From Synchiropus splendidus (lineage: Eukaryota; Chordata; Actinopteri; Syngnathiformes; Callionymidae): DNA of 64,000 nucleotides. Below, piece by piece: positions 40,591 through 51,042 of this stretch. Made by a program: the position numbers and the translations under genes. Where the stretch lies: positions 11,655,501 to 11,719,500 of the forward strand of contig NC_071347.1 of NCBI RefSeq assembly GCF_027744825.2. Reading direction: 5' to 3'. The notes beneath the pieces are model-generated. The model ran no database searches. It saw only the letters and a list, made by a program, of their open reading frames with translations, and was not told the origin of the DNA. Positions within the stretch are counted from its first letter, which is position 1. Every line of letters starts with the position of its first letter.

Positions 40591-41598
40591 AGGACATTTG
40601 CAATGTATCAAAGGGTAGTGAAATAAACTTTTATTTAACAACATGTGCCGTAAATTTCATAGAAAAACCTTCATTGGTTATTTTTGCTGACAGAACAGAG
40701 ACAGGAGGGGAATAAACACAGGCCAAAAACAAACTGCACAACAAACCTTGAAACTGAACTAAGGATCTTGTGTCTCTCACGAAACATTGTTTTATAACAA
40801 GATTTAAAAAAATGCACTGTAAGGCCAGAAATCAAATGAAATAGAAGACTAATAACCTATAGTTTGAGTCTGCACTATATTCTATATTGGGCAGCAACAA
40901 ATCATGACCTAGAAAAAGTAGCTTCTAATTGTCAGTTTGGCATATGGTACCTTTTCTTGCTCAGCTTCGGATTGTGTCGATGAACACAAAGAAAAAAACA
41001 GTGGCAGATGTGTTTATCAGGCTGCAGTGTGTGGTTCAATCAAGTGAGCAAGGCATGCTGGGTTACCATCAGAATAGAAATTGACTTTGTATTCTAATAC
41101 AGTGGAAGCATGGAACAAGAAGCAAAGAGGCACAAACACGGGTGTGAGGCGTTAAAACTCTTAGCGTGACTTGGGGCAAGGTTCCATCCACTATCGTGTT
41201 CACTCCTTCACCAAAAGCTCACCAAGGGCTTCAACAGCTGCCTAGGACCACACACCAAATTTCAACCGGGAGCCTGTTCGCACGGAAGTCCACCACACCA
41301 TTACATATGATTAACCAACAAACTCGGAAAAAAATGAATTTGTTGATAAAGATGGAAAAAACAAGGAAAAACTCATGCCCTTAGTGGTGTTCCCCTTCAC
41401 TTGCTATAAAACAAAATATGTGGGCGCCTGCATCAACCAGCTCCCAAACCTCAAACAGATTTCCCACATTGCTGAATGTAGCACTTCATCAGGCAGGATG
41501 TTGGACTCAACATTAAAACCCATCTTATAGTTTTTGAGATGCTTCTTGACACTGTCCAAACCCCCCCTCCACCCCTCTCACATGTGCACAGCACTCAC
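40591..41598. other. Unique non-coding sequence
   Basis: No repeat family or gene was recognised. A C-rich stretch lies at 41560-41572. Confidence 0.4.
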
Positions 41599-41886
41599 CA
41601 CAAACAGCTGCTGACTCTCTTGGTTCACTTTAATTCTTGTCTTTCCCCTCGAGCAAAGATCCTGAATGGTGGCAGCACTGCGGGCCACAGGCCCAGTGGG
41701 CTGAAACCCATCCATTTGTGGCACTTCATCCAAGTTTAATACGCTTTCCAGCGGTGTGTTAATGGAGGTTGTGAACCGGAACACATTGGCATCCTTAAAC
41801 AATTCTGGCCTTTCCAAGTCATCCCATTTGTCCTGCTGTGACTCCATCAAGGAACCTTTCACCTCATCGCGCAGGATAAATACCAT
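41599..41886 (-). CDS. Candidate exon, unknown soluble protein segment
   Basis: The minus strand is open for about 96 codons and ends at a good donor (TTTGTG|GTGAGTGC) at 41599. The translation is protein-like throughout: PELFKDANVFRFTTSINTPL, then DEVPQMDGFQPTGPVARSAA and TIQDLCSRGKTRIKVNQESQ. GC is about 50 percent, higher than in the flanks. The true 5' edge is uncertain. The best acceptor, CTGGGCCTGTGGCCCGCAG, would start a 79-base exon at 41677 and is in phase with the candidate at 42127-42194. A weaker acceptor would start at about 41808. No family was recognised. Confidence 0.33.
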
Positions 41887-42126
41887 GCATACAGATTAGC
41901 CCGGTCTGATAATGACGCATTTTAGCACCACTACAGTCAGCATCTAGATATATTACAGCAATAGAGAGCACATAAAGATCCATGGTAACTATATAGAACG
42001 GGAACAACAAAGCATGGTAGCCACATACATTCGAGTGCACCGGTTATACACATATTATAAGTTACTTTTCAGATGGACTTTCAATAAAATCTTCAGCAAT
42101 GACAAAATGAAAATAATTTTCGTTAC

Positions 42127-42194
42127 CTGTTCAGCGAAGAGATGAGTTCGCTGTTAGGAATTACAAGGACAGCGAATTGCAGCAGTGGTTTCTC
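42127..42194 (-). CDS. Candidate 68-base internal exon, unknown
   Basis: Both splice signals are very good on the minus strand: acceptor TTTCTTTTCACTTACAG and donor CTGAACAG|GTAACG. Only one frame is open, giving EKPLLQFAVLVIPNSELISS followed by LN and two bases. That phase matches a start at 41677 (or about 41808) in the next candidate, so the two could be consecutive exons of one minus-strand gene. The peptide is hydrophobic in its first half. No family was recognised. Confidence 0.33.
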
Positions 42195-44036
42195 CTGTAA
42201 GTGAAAAGAAAGCGTGTGAGTACATTTAACATCCCTGTACTTGTCAGAACCAGTATGGTTATGGCAAAAAGTCAATCTTCACACTATTCATTCATTTTTT
42301 AACGCACCCTAATGGCAACAATTCTTTATACATGCATCATGCTTCCAAGGTCTGTTTTTCTGGACAGTATTCTGTGAGCAACTTCACCCAACAAAAAACA
42401 AATTTGCCTGAAAGACTCCAGAGCCACTAAATGCAACTTCAGAAATTTGTTTACTTTGAGGATTATTGTCACGGCTGAGGCTACTTGGGAAAAAAAGGGA
42501 AATTGCAAGCACAACTTTGACATTCTATTGCTGAACACATAATTTGGATTTGTCGAGGCTCTTCGTTGTTCACAGGATTGTGAGGGCCCCACGTCAGTGC
42601 CTGCATTACATTATAATCTGTTTGCTGTCAATCAACTGACACCCACAGGAGGGAAAAGTCAGGGCTTCTGTCAGAAAAGATTCTCAAATAAACATGACAC
42701 TTGACAATCTTGTTTTCAAGACCGAAGGAAATGTTTAATGCAGGTTTGATGTGCCAGCGTTTGTGGTAAACACAGACAAATAATCTTGACGATGGATATA
42801 AATATAAGTTCCCACATGACGCTTTGGATCTATACAAATAATGCAGCCAACAAATGAGTATGAACTGTGAAATTCCAGGGAAGAATTAAGGATCCTCCAA
42901 AGTCGAGAAGTTTTCAGTCAATCAGCTCAACAGTGAAGCGGGTTTAAGAAATTGATATTTTTATCTAGTTTGAGGTTTTGGATCCAGGTATGCCTGAGGT
43001 AAAACATGAGTATGGGGTTAAGATATGACATACTGAATATTAGCCAGAATTAAACAGAGCATATTTAACCCCTCAGGTGCCAGAGTTTCTCCATGAAACA
43101 TTCACGACTTTGATCAATATTTCAAAAATATGTAGCTCACAAATGGTTAGCGACAAAAGCATACTGGACCTTATACATTCTCACTTTGATAGACTACTAG
43201 GACAAGGAACAGATGATGACATTTTGGCTGCATTCTGGATCCAGGAATCTTTTTATTTTCTTCATTTTTTTTTACTTAATTCTCCTCAATGTATTAACAA
43301 TTTATGATTAGACAGATTTTGACATTCTTCTAGGGGCTTCTACAATGAAAACCAGCTAGTTTAATACCAAGATTCCACCAGTTTAGACGCCCAGTTGGAA
43401 CTGTGGTGTCAAACATCCTTAAAAAAATAAAGAATAGTCGTGACTGCCATACTTGCTTGCAGGTGGGAGACAACAACAACAACAAAAAAGAAAATCTGGT
43501 CCAGACGTGGTAGCTGTATAAGGCTATAGTTTTGCATGATTTACAACCCCACAGTTTCTGTCCCAATATTACAGGTACATCAACGTATTACAGTCACTCT
43601 CTAGAGATAACAACATCAATTTCTTCTAAATCTTAAAAAATGTCTGCAGACAAAGTCATACATGATGTAGATAACAGTACAAATACTTGCTAACAAGAAG
43701 CTTTACCAGCAATGGGGGACAGTGGCATGTCTAGGCAGCATCCAAAACAGATTCTCTCATCATTAACTACCCCAGAACTAAGTGCCTCCAACATTCAAAG
43801 GAAGAGTCACGCTGTTTCTATTTATATCCTCACGTCTTCACTGTCTAGTGAGCAATGTGGCCTTCAGTGTCACAACATACAGTTTGAGCCGCATAAAGAA
43901 ATGAATAACAGCAAATGTATTTATTTCTAGAATCACAATGAAACATATTTGCTTGTTGACAATAATAGTAGAATGAGTTTGAAGTTTGTTAGTCATAACA
44001 TCAATGACATTGTGTGACATTGTTTCTTTAATATAC
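42195..44036. other. Possible intronic sequence with weaker exon-like segments
   Basis: If the minus-strand candidates on either side are real, this is intron. Two further segments have splice-like edges on the minus strand: 43707-43766 (donor ATTGCTG|GTAAAG, phase-compatible with the 44037-44145 candidate) and 43368-43417 (acceptor CTTTATTTTTTTAAG, donor GTATTA, not phase-compatible). On the plus strand a good acceptor at 43076 opens a 76-codon frame (43077-43307). These conflict with one another, so I leave all uncalled. Confidence 0.25.
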
Positions 44037-44145
44037 CTGCTAGCCCAACGAGTCTGTACTTGGGTTGTTTTTCTCTGAAGATCCCATCAGCGGTTACCCC
44101 ACCATATCGGCCTCGTCCACCTGAACTATGTTGTGCCTCCTCCCA
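44037..44145 (-). CDS. Candidate 109-base internal exon, unknown
   Basis: On the minus strand GGACTGGTGTGACAG precedes 36 codons plus one base, ending at GCTAGCAG|GTATATT. The translation begins WEEAQHSSGGRGRYGGVTAD, continues GIFREKQPKYRLVGLA and is Gly- and Arg-rich. The GC content (about 52 percent) stands out from the AT-rich surroundings. The start phase fits the 48691-48729 candidate upstream. The acceptor lacks a strong pyrimidine tract, which lowers confidence. No family was recognised. Confidence 0.28.
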
Positions 44146-47100
44146 CTGTCACACCAGTCCTCTTCATGTACTCCTTTACAATATCCAGGTCTACTCTTCT
44201 GTGATATCTGGAATAAGTTGCAAATCTGCTTCTAAACCAACTCTGTGGGAAAAGAAACTAAAGTGTGTATGTTGCGCAGCTGCAACCACTAATTCTGCTG
44301 CAGAAGTGTTTGATCACCTCTCATGTAAAAAACACCAGGAGACTACTGAGGCTACTGACTAGTTTAACTACATTCCCTCTCCTTGGCAGAAAAACCTTGA
44401 TCTTATTAACGCCTGATCCCACCACCGCCAACAACAACATCTGAAAAACATCAATTGCGCCTTACAAACGTTCACATTTTTTCCTTCCAGCAGTTTTAGA
44501 GATCTCCTTTCTTGTCTGAAATTTTGGAATGGAGCTGGATGTCAAAGACACAGTTGTAATAAGCAGGTGTTGTTTGTAGTTCTGCGCTGACGCTTGTCAC
44601 TGTCAGGATAGGTGTAACGTTTGCCACAGAAAATCTGTACGTCAGTGGTGACAGCAGAGGGGAGAGGTGTCTTGTAGTTTTTATTTATTTATTTTTTTAA
44701 TAGTGCAATAACAATGTTATTTCAAGAACAACTCTGAGAGGACAATTTAACTTAAATTTATGACAATGTAATACACATTCCAAGTCTGAGTGTGGAGTTG
44801 TAATATTCTCATAAGCAACAAAGAGGAACCTTTGCTTTGTGTCATTTTATTTTGCTGTTAAATTGTGGGTGTGAATGAGAGAGAGTGCATGTGTCTGGAT
44901 GTGTGAAGTTGTTTTTGTTCTGACAATAATCAGTGCAGATGAATCATTTAACAAATAGATAAGGAAGTGCGGCCATTCCACAACATAACATAACATAACA
45001 TCCCCGCTTTTCAGTTTGAAAGCAGCAGTGGGATTTTTATGTCTAGCGTCGTCATCTGCCCTTCAGTAAAGCAGCATTAAAAACAGCTGCTGAACCAAAA
45101 AACAAACACAAAAAACTTGTGTTTTCCATTTACTCTGTGCAAAGTGTTTCTCAACTTGCCCATGAAACTTTCAATTTTACCAGTTTCTTTGAAAAACGAA
45201 TCAGACGACACACTACTGAAAGTACTACTGCAAGCTACATTTAGTGGCGGTCGACAACAGCCCTCATTGGCTAAACAAAATGTTGTGGCAATTTGGAAAA
45301 CTTTGCCTGGCCATGCTATGTTTGGGGTCATTTCTTTCCGCACAGTACCATGTTTTGACATTTGTATATAAGATATAAAAATAGATTAGTATATAAGAGC
45401 AATGTGCTACTAATTAGAGGTATCACTGCTTTCAAGGGCATCCTTCCATTCCATTGTTTATACCATATATAACGAAAATATAGCCAGAGATATTGTCCCC
45501 TGTGCTTTAGCAGCGTAGAGGGACCCCTACGCCGTCAAACTCCAACATGTGTTCTCTGATATTTTATTTCCCATCATGACAATGTTCACTTTTGATCAGC
45601 CCAACAAACAAAACTTGAACCCAAAATAAAGAAACTACATTCTGATGGTGAACAAATTCCCCTGGTGCTTTAAACGCCTTAACAGAAAAACGTCAATGTC
45701 AAGAAATTTTGAAAGTCAGCAATACGAGAGGAAAAAAAACTGTATCGATCCCTATGGGACAAATTAGTTTAAGGCTGACCCTTGAAGATGCCAAGAGCAA
45801 TTTAATCTTCTCTGTTGTGTCCAAGGACACTTTGACAATCACTGGCGAAACTGCTGACCTCTTGATGACCTTCTTTACTTTAGCATTTGGCGTGTCATGT
45901 AGACAACACCGTCCAAAAGGTACATCCAACAGGGATTCCACATATGACACTGAGTTACATTCCTCTGAATTATTCATGCTATCAGGCATTATTCGCATGT
46001 ATAAAATATAATACATACAACTACAGTTGCAAGACCATGACCCTGTTTTCACATCCAATCTTCCCACAACACAAAACAACAGACAAATATTTATAGCCTC
46101 ACTGCAACAAGGCTCAGGGGAAGAACAGAAGATTGCTGGTCTTAGAGGGGGTGCGGGCTGTGGTAACTGAGGGCAAAGAAAGCCAGACGCTGAGGGAGCA
46201 TGGACACAATCGATGGAGGCAGTGGAACAGTTTTAGAAAACTGAACCCCACCAGAAAATATTCCAGATCTTTCGTGTTGATGCCATCTTGCAGGAGGGGA
46301 TAGTCACCGAGATCCCTTTTTGTGAAAAGATTGTATGCTGTAAGAAGATTGGGAGAATGCCATTTCTGTTGGCCTCAATTCCAGAAGGCCATCATTGACA
46401 CGATCTGCATTGTGGTCGGTCACTGTAAATGCCAACAGCAGCCACCTTCATTACCTGTACCGACCAGTTCGTAACAGCATGAGACTGGTAACACATCATT
46501 CATCTGAGAGGGCAGCCATCCTTTGGGAATGGACTCTGCCCTTGGAGGATCAAATCGAAGGTCTTACAGAGAGCTAGGTCTGAGTTTACTGAGTTTACTT
46601 TACTGTGAGTTTCTAGGCCTTACAGTGACCAGAAGGTGTTCTGTCAAGGTGCATGTTGAAGAGATCCATGAGTACGGTAGAGCCACAGTACCAGGCACAA
46701 GTCAGACAAATCATGCACCCGGGCTGTGTCTCATAACACAGAGTGACAGTTGACTGACCAAAAGCATCCAACAACCAGGAGCTCCACCAAGTAAATAATA
46801 CGTAACAATGATGAGGAATCTCAACCTGTCAAGTTGTTACAAGGTTTCATTGAAATGCAAATTCAACAGAAAGCAAAGTACTTCAGAAATTTAGTGTGGC
46901 AGTAGCCTAAGTGAAACATATCTCCCGTGAAATATTTGAAGTCCATTTCCTTCAATTACAGCCTTCAGGTCTCCTGGGACACATCTGCGACAGTCTTGAC
47001 TAGAATCATGAAATGACGCAGAACAATCCAATCACACCGCATGAATGCGAAACTCAACAAAATGAGTAATGAACACCCAGCAGAGTTCAGATGACTCATG

Positions 47101-48206
47101 AGGGTGGAAACCATGCAAATCATAACAGTGTATTTCAAGATTGTTTTAAATTATTGACTAATAAAATATAAATCTGAGGCCAATCTGGAGGAATTATGCA
47201 GCAGCACCTTTGTCCAAACTCTGTGGCTCGATGGTGTTTTCATTTACTTCACGAAAGAAAATTCAAATCCCAACTTCATTCTCTCATGTCTGCTGCCGAT
47301 TTAGAGCCAACATTTTAGTAGATTGACTTTTTCCCATGCACTTGGTCTGGCGAGAAATCCTCTAGGCCCCTGCAGTGGATTCATCCCTCACGGCGACTGC
47401 AACGCCGGGTGAAAATGAATGAGCAAACAGAGAAAAAGGAACAAACAGCCAAAGACTGTGCAGAAAGCAAAATGAAGGCAAGCGCCCGAAAAAAGCTATT
47501 TTTCATATATTTGGCGCACAGCATGCTCATGAGGTAGAAATGAAATCAGAGCCAAAACTGTGAAGTAAATAAAAAGCATCCAAGTGTAACGTTTTTTACG
47601 TTCTTTGTAAGAACAGTTCAGTTTGATTTGAGACCACTGCAGAGCTCCAGTGTTTACTAGATGCTACATACAGTACCAGAGTTCAAATCAATGTCCATCA
47701 ATGGACCAGATCCTATCCCAGCTGTTAGGGGCAAGAGGCATGATCAGCAAAGGAAAAGCCTCATGCTGCTATTGTTCCTGCAATCTTCAGGAGATCCACT
47801 CATTTAATCTAATGTTCAATGTTGTTCATGGTTTGTATCCACAGTGCAGGCGTTCAAACGCATCTGCCATGCTTTATATTATGTTTTCTTACGGGAGCAA
47901 CACAATGCCACATACAGCCCTCTTCTGCGATGACCAGAAATTATTATTTTAAAGTGGATATACAGTAAGCATAAACAGAACTGTGCGTAAGATTGTTTGA
48001 GCCCCAGCTCAATCAGCTGCTGTGGTGGATAAAGCCAGCTCCTCTCAGCATCATTCACATTCTGTAAGCTCTGCAGAGACCGCCAGAGAGAGTTCTGGAG
48101 TGGATACAATAATTTACAGTTATATGAGTGTGAAATTACAGCTCACAACGATGACATCACTCGGTGATGATCACCAACATATGCTGGCAGAGAGTGAACG
48201 CTAGTG
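44146..48206. other. Unique non-coding sequence
   Basis: No transposon or gene was supported. (AACAT)4 lies at 44982-45001. Frames at 45699-46079 minus and 45709-46011 plus overlap each other and show no domain. A donor-like CGGTACAG|GTAATG exists on the minus strand near 46457 without a convincing acceptor. Confidence 0.4.
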
Positions 48207-48373
48207 GCTTCATGAAACAGTGCCGTGGTTCTCAAAGCTCAGTAGGTGTCACTCTAGGTTTAAATTAGATTTCATTGAAAGATTTCATTGACATGGTTGT
48301 TAAACTACAAAGATTTTAGAGCAGACAGTGCCATCTAGTGTGCTCTGAAAATGAGAACCCCGTTTCATGAAGC
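48207..48373. mobile_element. 167-bp MITE with 12-bp perfect inverted ends
   Basis: GCTTCATGAAAC (48207-48218) is exactly mirrored by GTTTCATGAAGC (48362-48373). GGTTCTCA and TGAGAACC just inside extend the inverted repeat imperfectly. The interior has no coding capacity and includes the phrase GTGCCATCTAGTG. Target duplication is not evident. The family is not identified. Confidence 0.7.
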
Positions 48374-48690
48374 ATCGTCAGCCCATCACTACTAAATGCA
48401 GTTTCCTGATGTGTGAATTTACTCAAATACAGGCGGAGTCACTGCCGAATGAACATGACCTAAAAATTCCACAGTACTGACCGGAGCATTAACTACACAT
48501 CTTAGGAGAACTGTTTTGGAAATTCCGCCAACATTTAGTAGAATGAAAACGCAGAAATGTAGTGATGGAGATGTCTCTTGAAGAGAGCATGAGTTGAGGG
48601 CAGATGACAGCTTTTTAACTTTTTGGACGAGGGAGGCATAAGATTGAAAGGAAATCAATTCTTGTTGTTGTGACCTGAAAGTACATTCAC
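48374..48690. other. Unique non-coding sequence
   Basis: No feature was recognised. The minus-strand frame at 48419-48658 shows no domain. Confidence 0.35.
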
Positions 48691-48729
48691 CTTGCTGTAC
48701 ATGGCATCAAAATAGATTGGCTGCCCTTC
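48691..48729 (-). CDS. Candidate 39-base internal exon, unknown
   Basis: On the minus strand the acceptor CTTCTCCCTGTGATGTTAATAG precedes 13 codons translating as EGQPIYFDAMYSK, followed by the donor CAGCAAG|GTGAATG. It starts and ends in phase 0, which is compatible with the start of the 44037-44145 candidate. It is very short, so evidence is limited to the splice signals and the plausible peptide. Confidence 0.22.
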
Positions 48730-51020
48730 CTATTAACATCACAGGGAGAAGGCAAGGGTTATTCATGAAGCTTCACAAAACAAATTCAAAGCAATCTAAA
48801 ATGCGCTTTAAGTAACAATACTTGCCAGAAAAAAGTGACAAATTGCCATGCAAAAATTCAGGAGATGAAATCTGCAATAGTAAAATTCATTGAAAATTTC
48901 AAGAGACAAATTTTGGTAAGCTAATGGATCGACCAGTACATATTGTCTGACTCTGCAGCGAAACAATAAAGAATTGTTCACCCAGAATGTAGCGTCTGGC
49001 TTTGCCTCTCGTCCCGAAACACCCGATCAGGGCAGAACAGTGTGATTTAAACTACAGATCTGAAACTGATAGGCGGACTGCTGAGAGGACGAGCGGACCA
49101 CCTGCTGACTGCTGTGAGAGAGGAGCAAGTACACCAGTTCTCCGTTTATCGTGAAGGGTAGGTGGTCGTGATGCAGTCTACGTGTGAAAGTAAATCAGTG
49201 GTGATGCTGATGGGTTGTGCAACACTGAGATGCACAGACAGAGAAAAGAAGGTTGCTGTGATGTCAAGAATATAAGATACAATTGAATTGTCAAAAGGTA
49301 TTATGGATGCAAAAGTTAACATTGTACAATGGGGCTTCATGGTACCATGTTTTTCCATTGTCCACGTGATCACCTTTAATAACAAGACAATGGTTTCCAG
49401 TGAGTCAGTTTCATTATTATTTTAATACTGCAAAGAAAATCGTTGATAATTCGCTCCCGTATGCCCCAGGTGTGCAGAGGTGGAGGTCACACAATTTCGA
49501 GTCCCTTATTAACCTCTGTGTGTTTTAGAACTGTGGGCGATGGCGATCCAAGGACAACGTTGTTGTGAGGCTGCAGCACAAACCACTGCACCCCTGTGCT
49601 GCCCTTTCATGTGACATTTCCATAAAAGCTGTTTTGCAGTCATCCAAAGTAAACTTTCCAACTCTGATGTGCCGATCCATGTAGAAATTTAAATAATTCT
49701 GACAGCCCTGACTGAGCCAAAGGCAGTTTCTTTCACTATCAATTATTCAGAAATAAAAAAGAACAATGTCAAACTTTCACCGGGATACCTTTGTGTTCGG
49801 AATGCTTTCACTGTTGCAGGAGCAACAACGAATCACATTATGAAGAGGTTTGCCAAGGCTTGAAGGAAGTGCTTGACAGGGATTTACGCTGTCATAGAGT
49901 GGCCCAGTTGAGTGACAGACTGCAGCTTTACAGCGCAGGAAGCCCGGCAAGCTCAGAGTCGGTACAAAGCCACAGGAAGGAAAAAAGCCGGAGCAGCAGG
50001 AGTATAGTGTCCCGAAGAGCTAAACCCTCATCAGTCAAAAGTGTCCATCTATATGTCTATGCTTCATGTTGGCCACATGCTTCAGTTAATCCTGTGTCGC
50101 TTCAATTATTAAGAAAAGACACCCTTTCCCCCTTCACTTTTTTGTTTTCTTTTTCAAGCACCATCTCATACAACAAAGCTTTTCTTGGCGAGGTATGAAT
50201 TTGCACAGTGGATTACAGTGTTTTATAAAACAACCGGACATCATCTGACCTTCAATTCTCTCCACTGCAAGCAGCCAGGAGATGAGAAAGTCCTCCCACT
50301 CTGATGTACCTGGGAAGTGAAACTTCCTCTCCGTCTCAAACTTTGAAGGTTAGACACAGCAAGTTCATGAAAAGTATACAGACTTCTCAAGCATCCCGTC
50401 AGTTGTTAAGAGCTTCAGGAGCAATTAAGTGCAGAAGCTGGTGTTCTTGAAAGCAAACACCAGGGAACTGGGTTGAATTCCAAAGTTGTGAGAAAGTTGA
50501 GCGAAGGGTGACATTTTGAGTTTGAGTGCCTGAAAGACAAAGAGGCTGGCCTTAGCTGAACCCTCTTTTGAATGGAACATCAGAAGCTGAAGCATTGAGA
50601 AACTATACAAATGTTTACATTTTAGGACAATGTTGAGTGTGTCTTGGTCCTGCCCTTGAAAAGGCTACATTGTACACGGTTCTTTCTCTACACATACAAG
50701 TTCTGGATGATGGAGACTTGTATTGGTGAGCTGGTAAACAAGACAGGACTCTGAGACCAAAACTGTGCAACTTTAAACATCAATTACGATGGAACAAAAC
50801 AAGCACGAACAATGTCTCTTCTTCTCATGGCTGTTCAGCTTGCACATGCCTCTCCTGAGCTGGACAAACCTCCTCAGTATTAAACCTCACCATACGCTGA
50901 ATCCCAGCAGCACTCAAACGTGGGAATTTTCAGTCTCAGCAGGAGCAAGGTCAGATTTCCGAGTCTAACTGCGGGACAACCACCACCGCTACATTACCAA
51001 GTGTAAGTAGATAATTCAAG
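48730..51020. other. Unique non-coding sequence with weak exon-like segments
   Basis: A minus-strand segment at 50250-50309 has a good acceptor (AGTTTCACTTCCCAG) and a donor (GAAG|GTCAGATG) with an open frame containing SEWEDFLISWLLAVERIE. On the plus strand, a good acceptor (GCTTTCACTGTTGCAG, ending 49820) opens a frame with EEVCQGLKEVLDRDLRCHR. They are on opposite strands and I cannot choose between them, so neither is called. Confidence 0.3.
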
Positions 51021-51042
51021 ATGGCTGCCCTGAGTGTTATCG
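51021..51042 (+). other. Possible start exon: ATG in YY1-like context plus donor
   Basis: TCAAGATGGCTGCCCTGAGT is close to the AAGATGGCGGC motif recognised by YY1, common at the start codons of short first exons. Seven codons (MAALSVI) and one base run from the ATG to a full-consensus donor, ATCG|GTAAGTAG. A second GCCATGACGGG-like ATG lies on the minus strand at about 51317. No CpG island and no recognisable downstream exon were found. Confidence 0.2.

Noticed and set aside
43077..43307. Plus-strand frame (PEFLHETFTTLINISKICSS...) behind a good acceptor CATATTTAACCCCTCAG
   Set aside because: There is no clear donor, it lies on the strand opposite to the neighbouring exon candidates, and no family was recognised. 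A 76-codon frame is not rare in 64 kb.
45699..46079. Long overlapping frames on both strands (126 and 100 codons)
   Set aside because: Overlap on both strands with no domain signal or splice context indicates chance open frames.
49812..50041. Plus-strand frame with EEVCQGLKEVLDRDLRCHR and a Ser/Arg-rich tail behind an acceptor
   Set aside because: The tail becomes non-protein-like before the stop, the only donor (GTACAAAG) is weak, and there is no partner exon.
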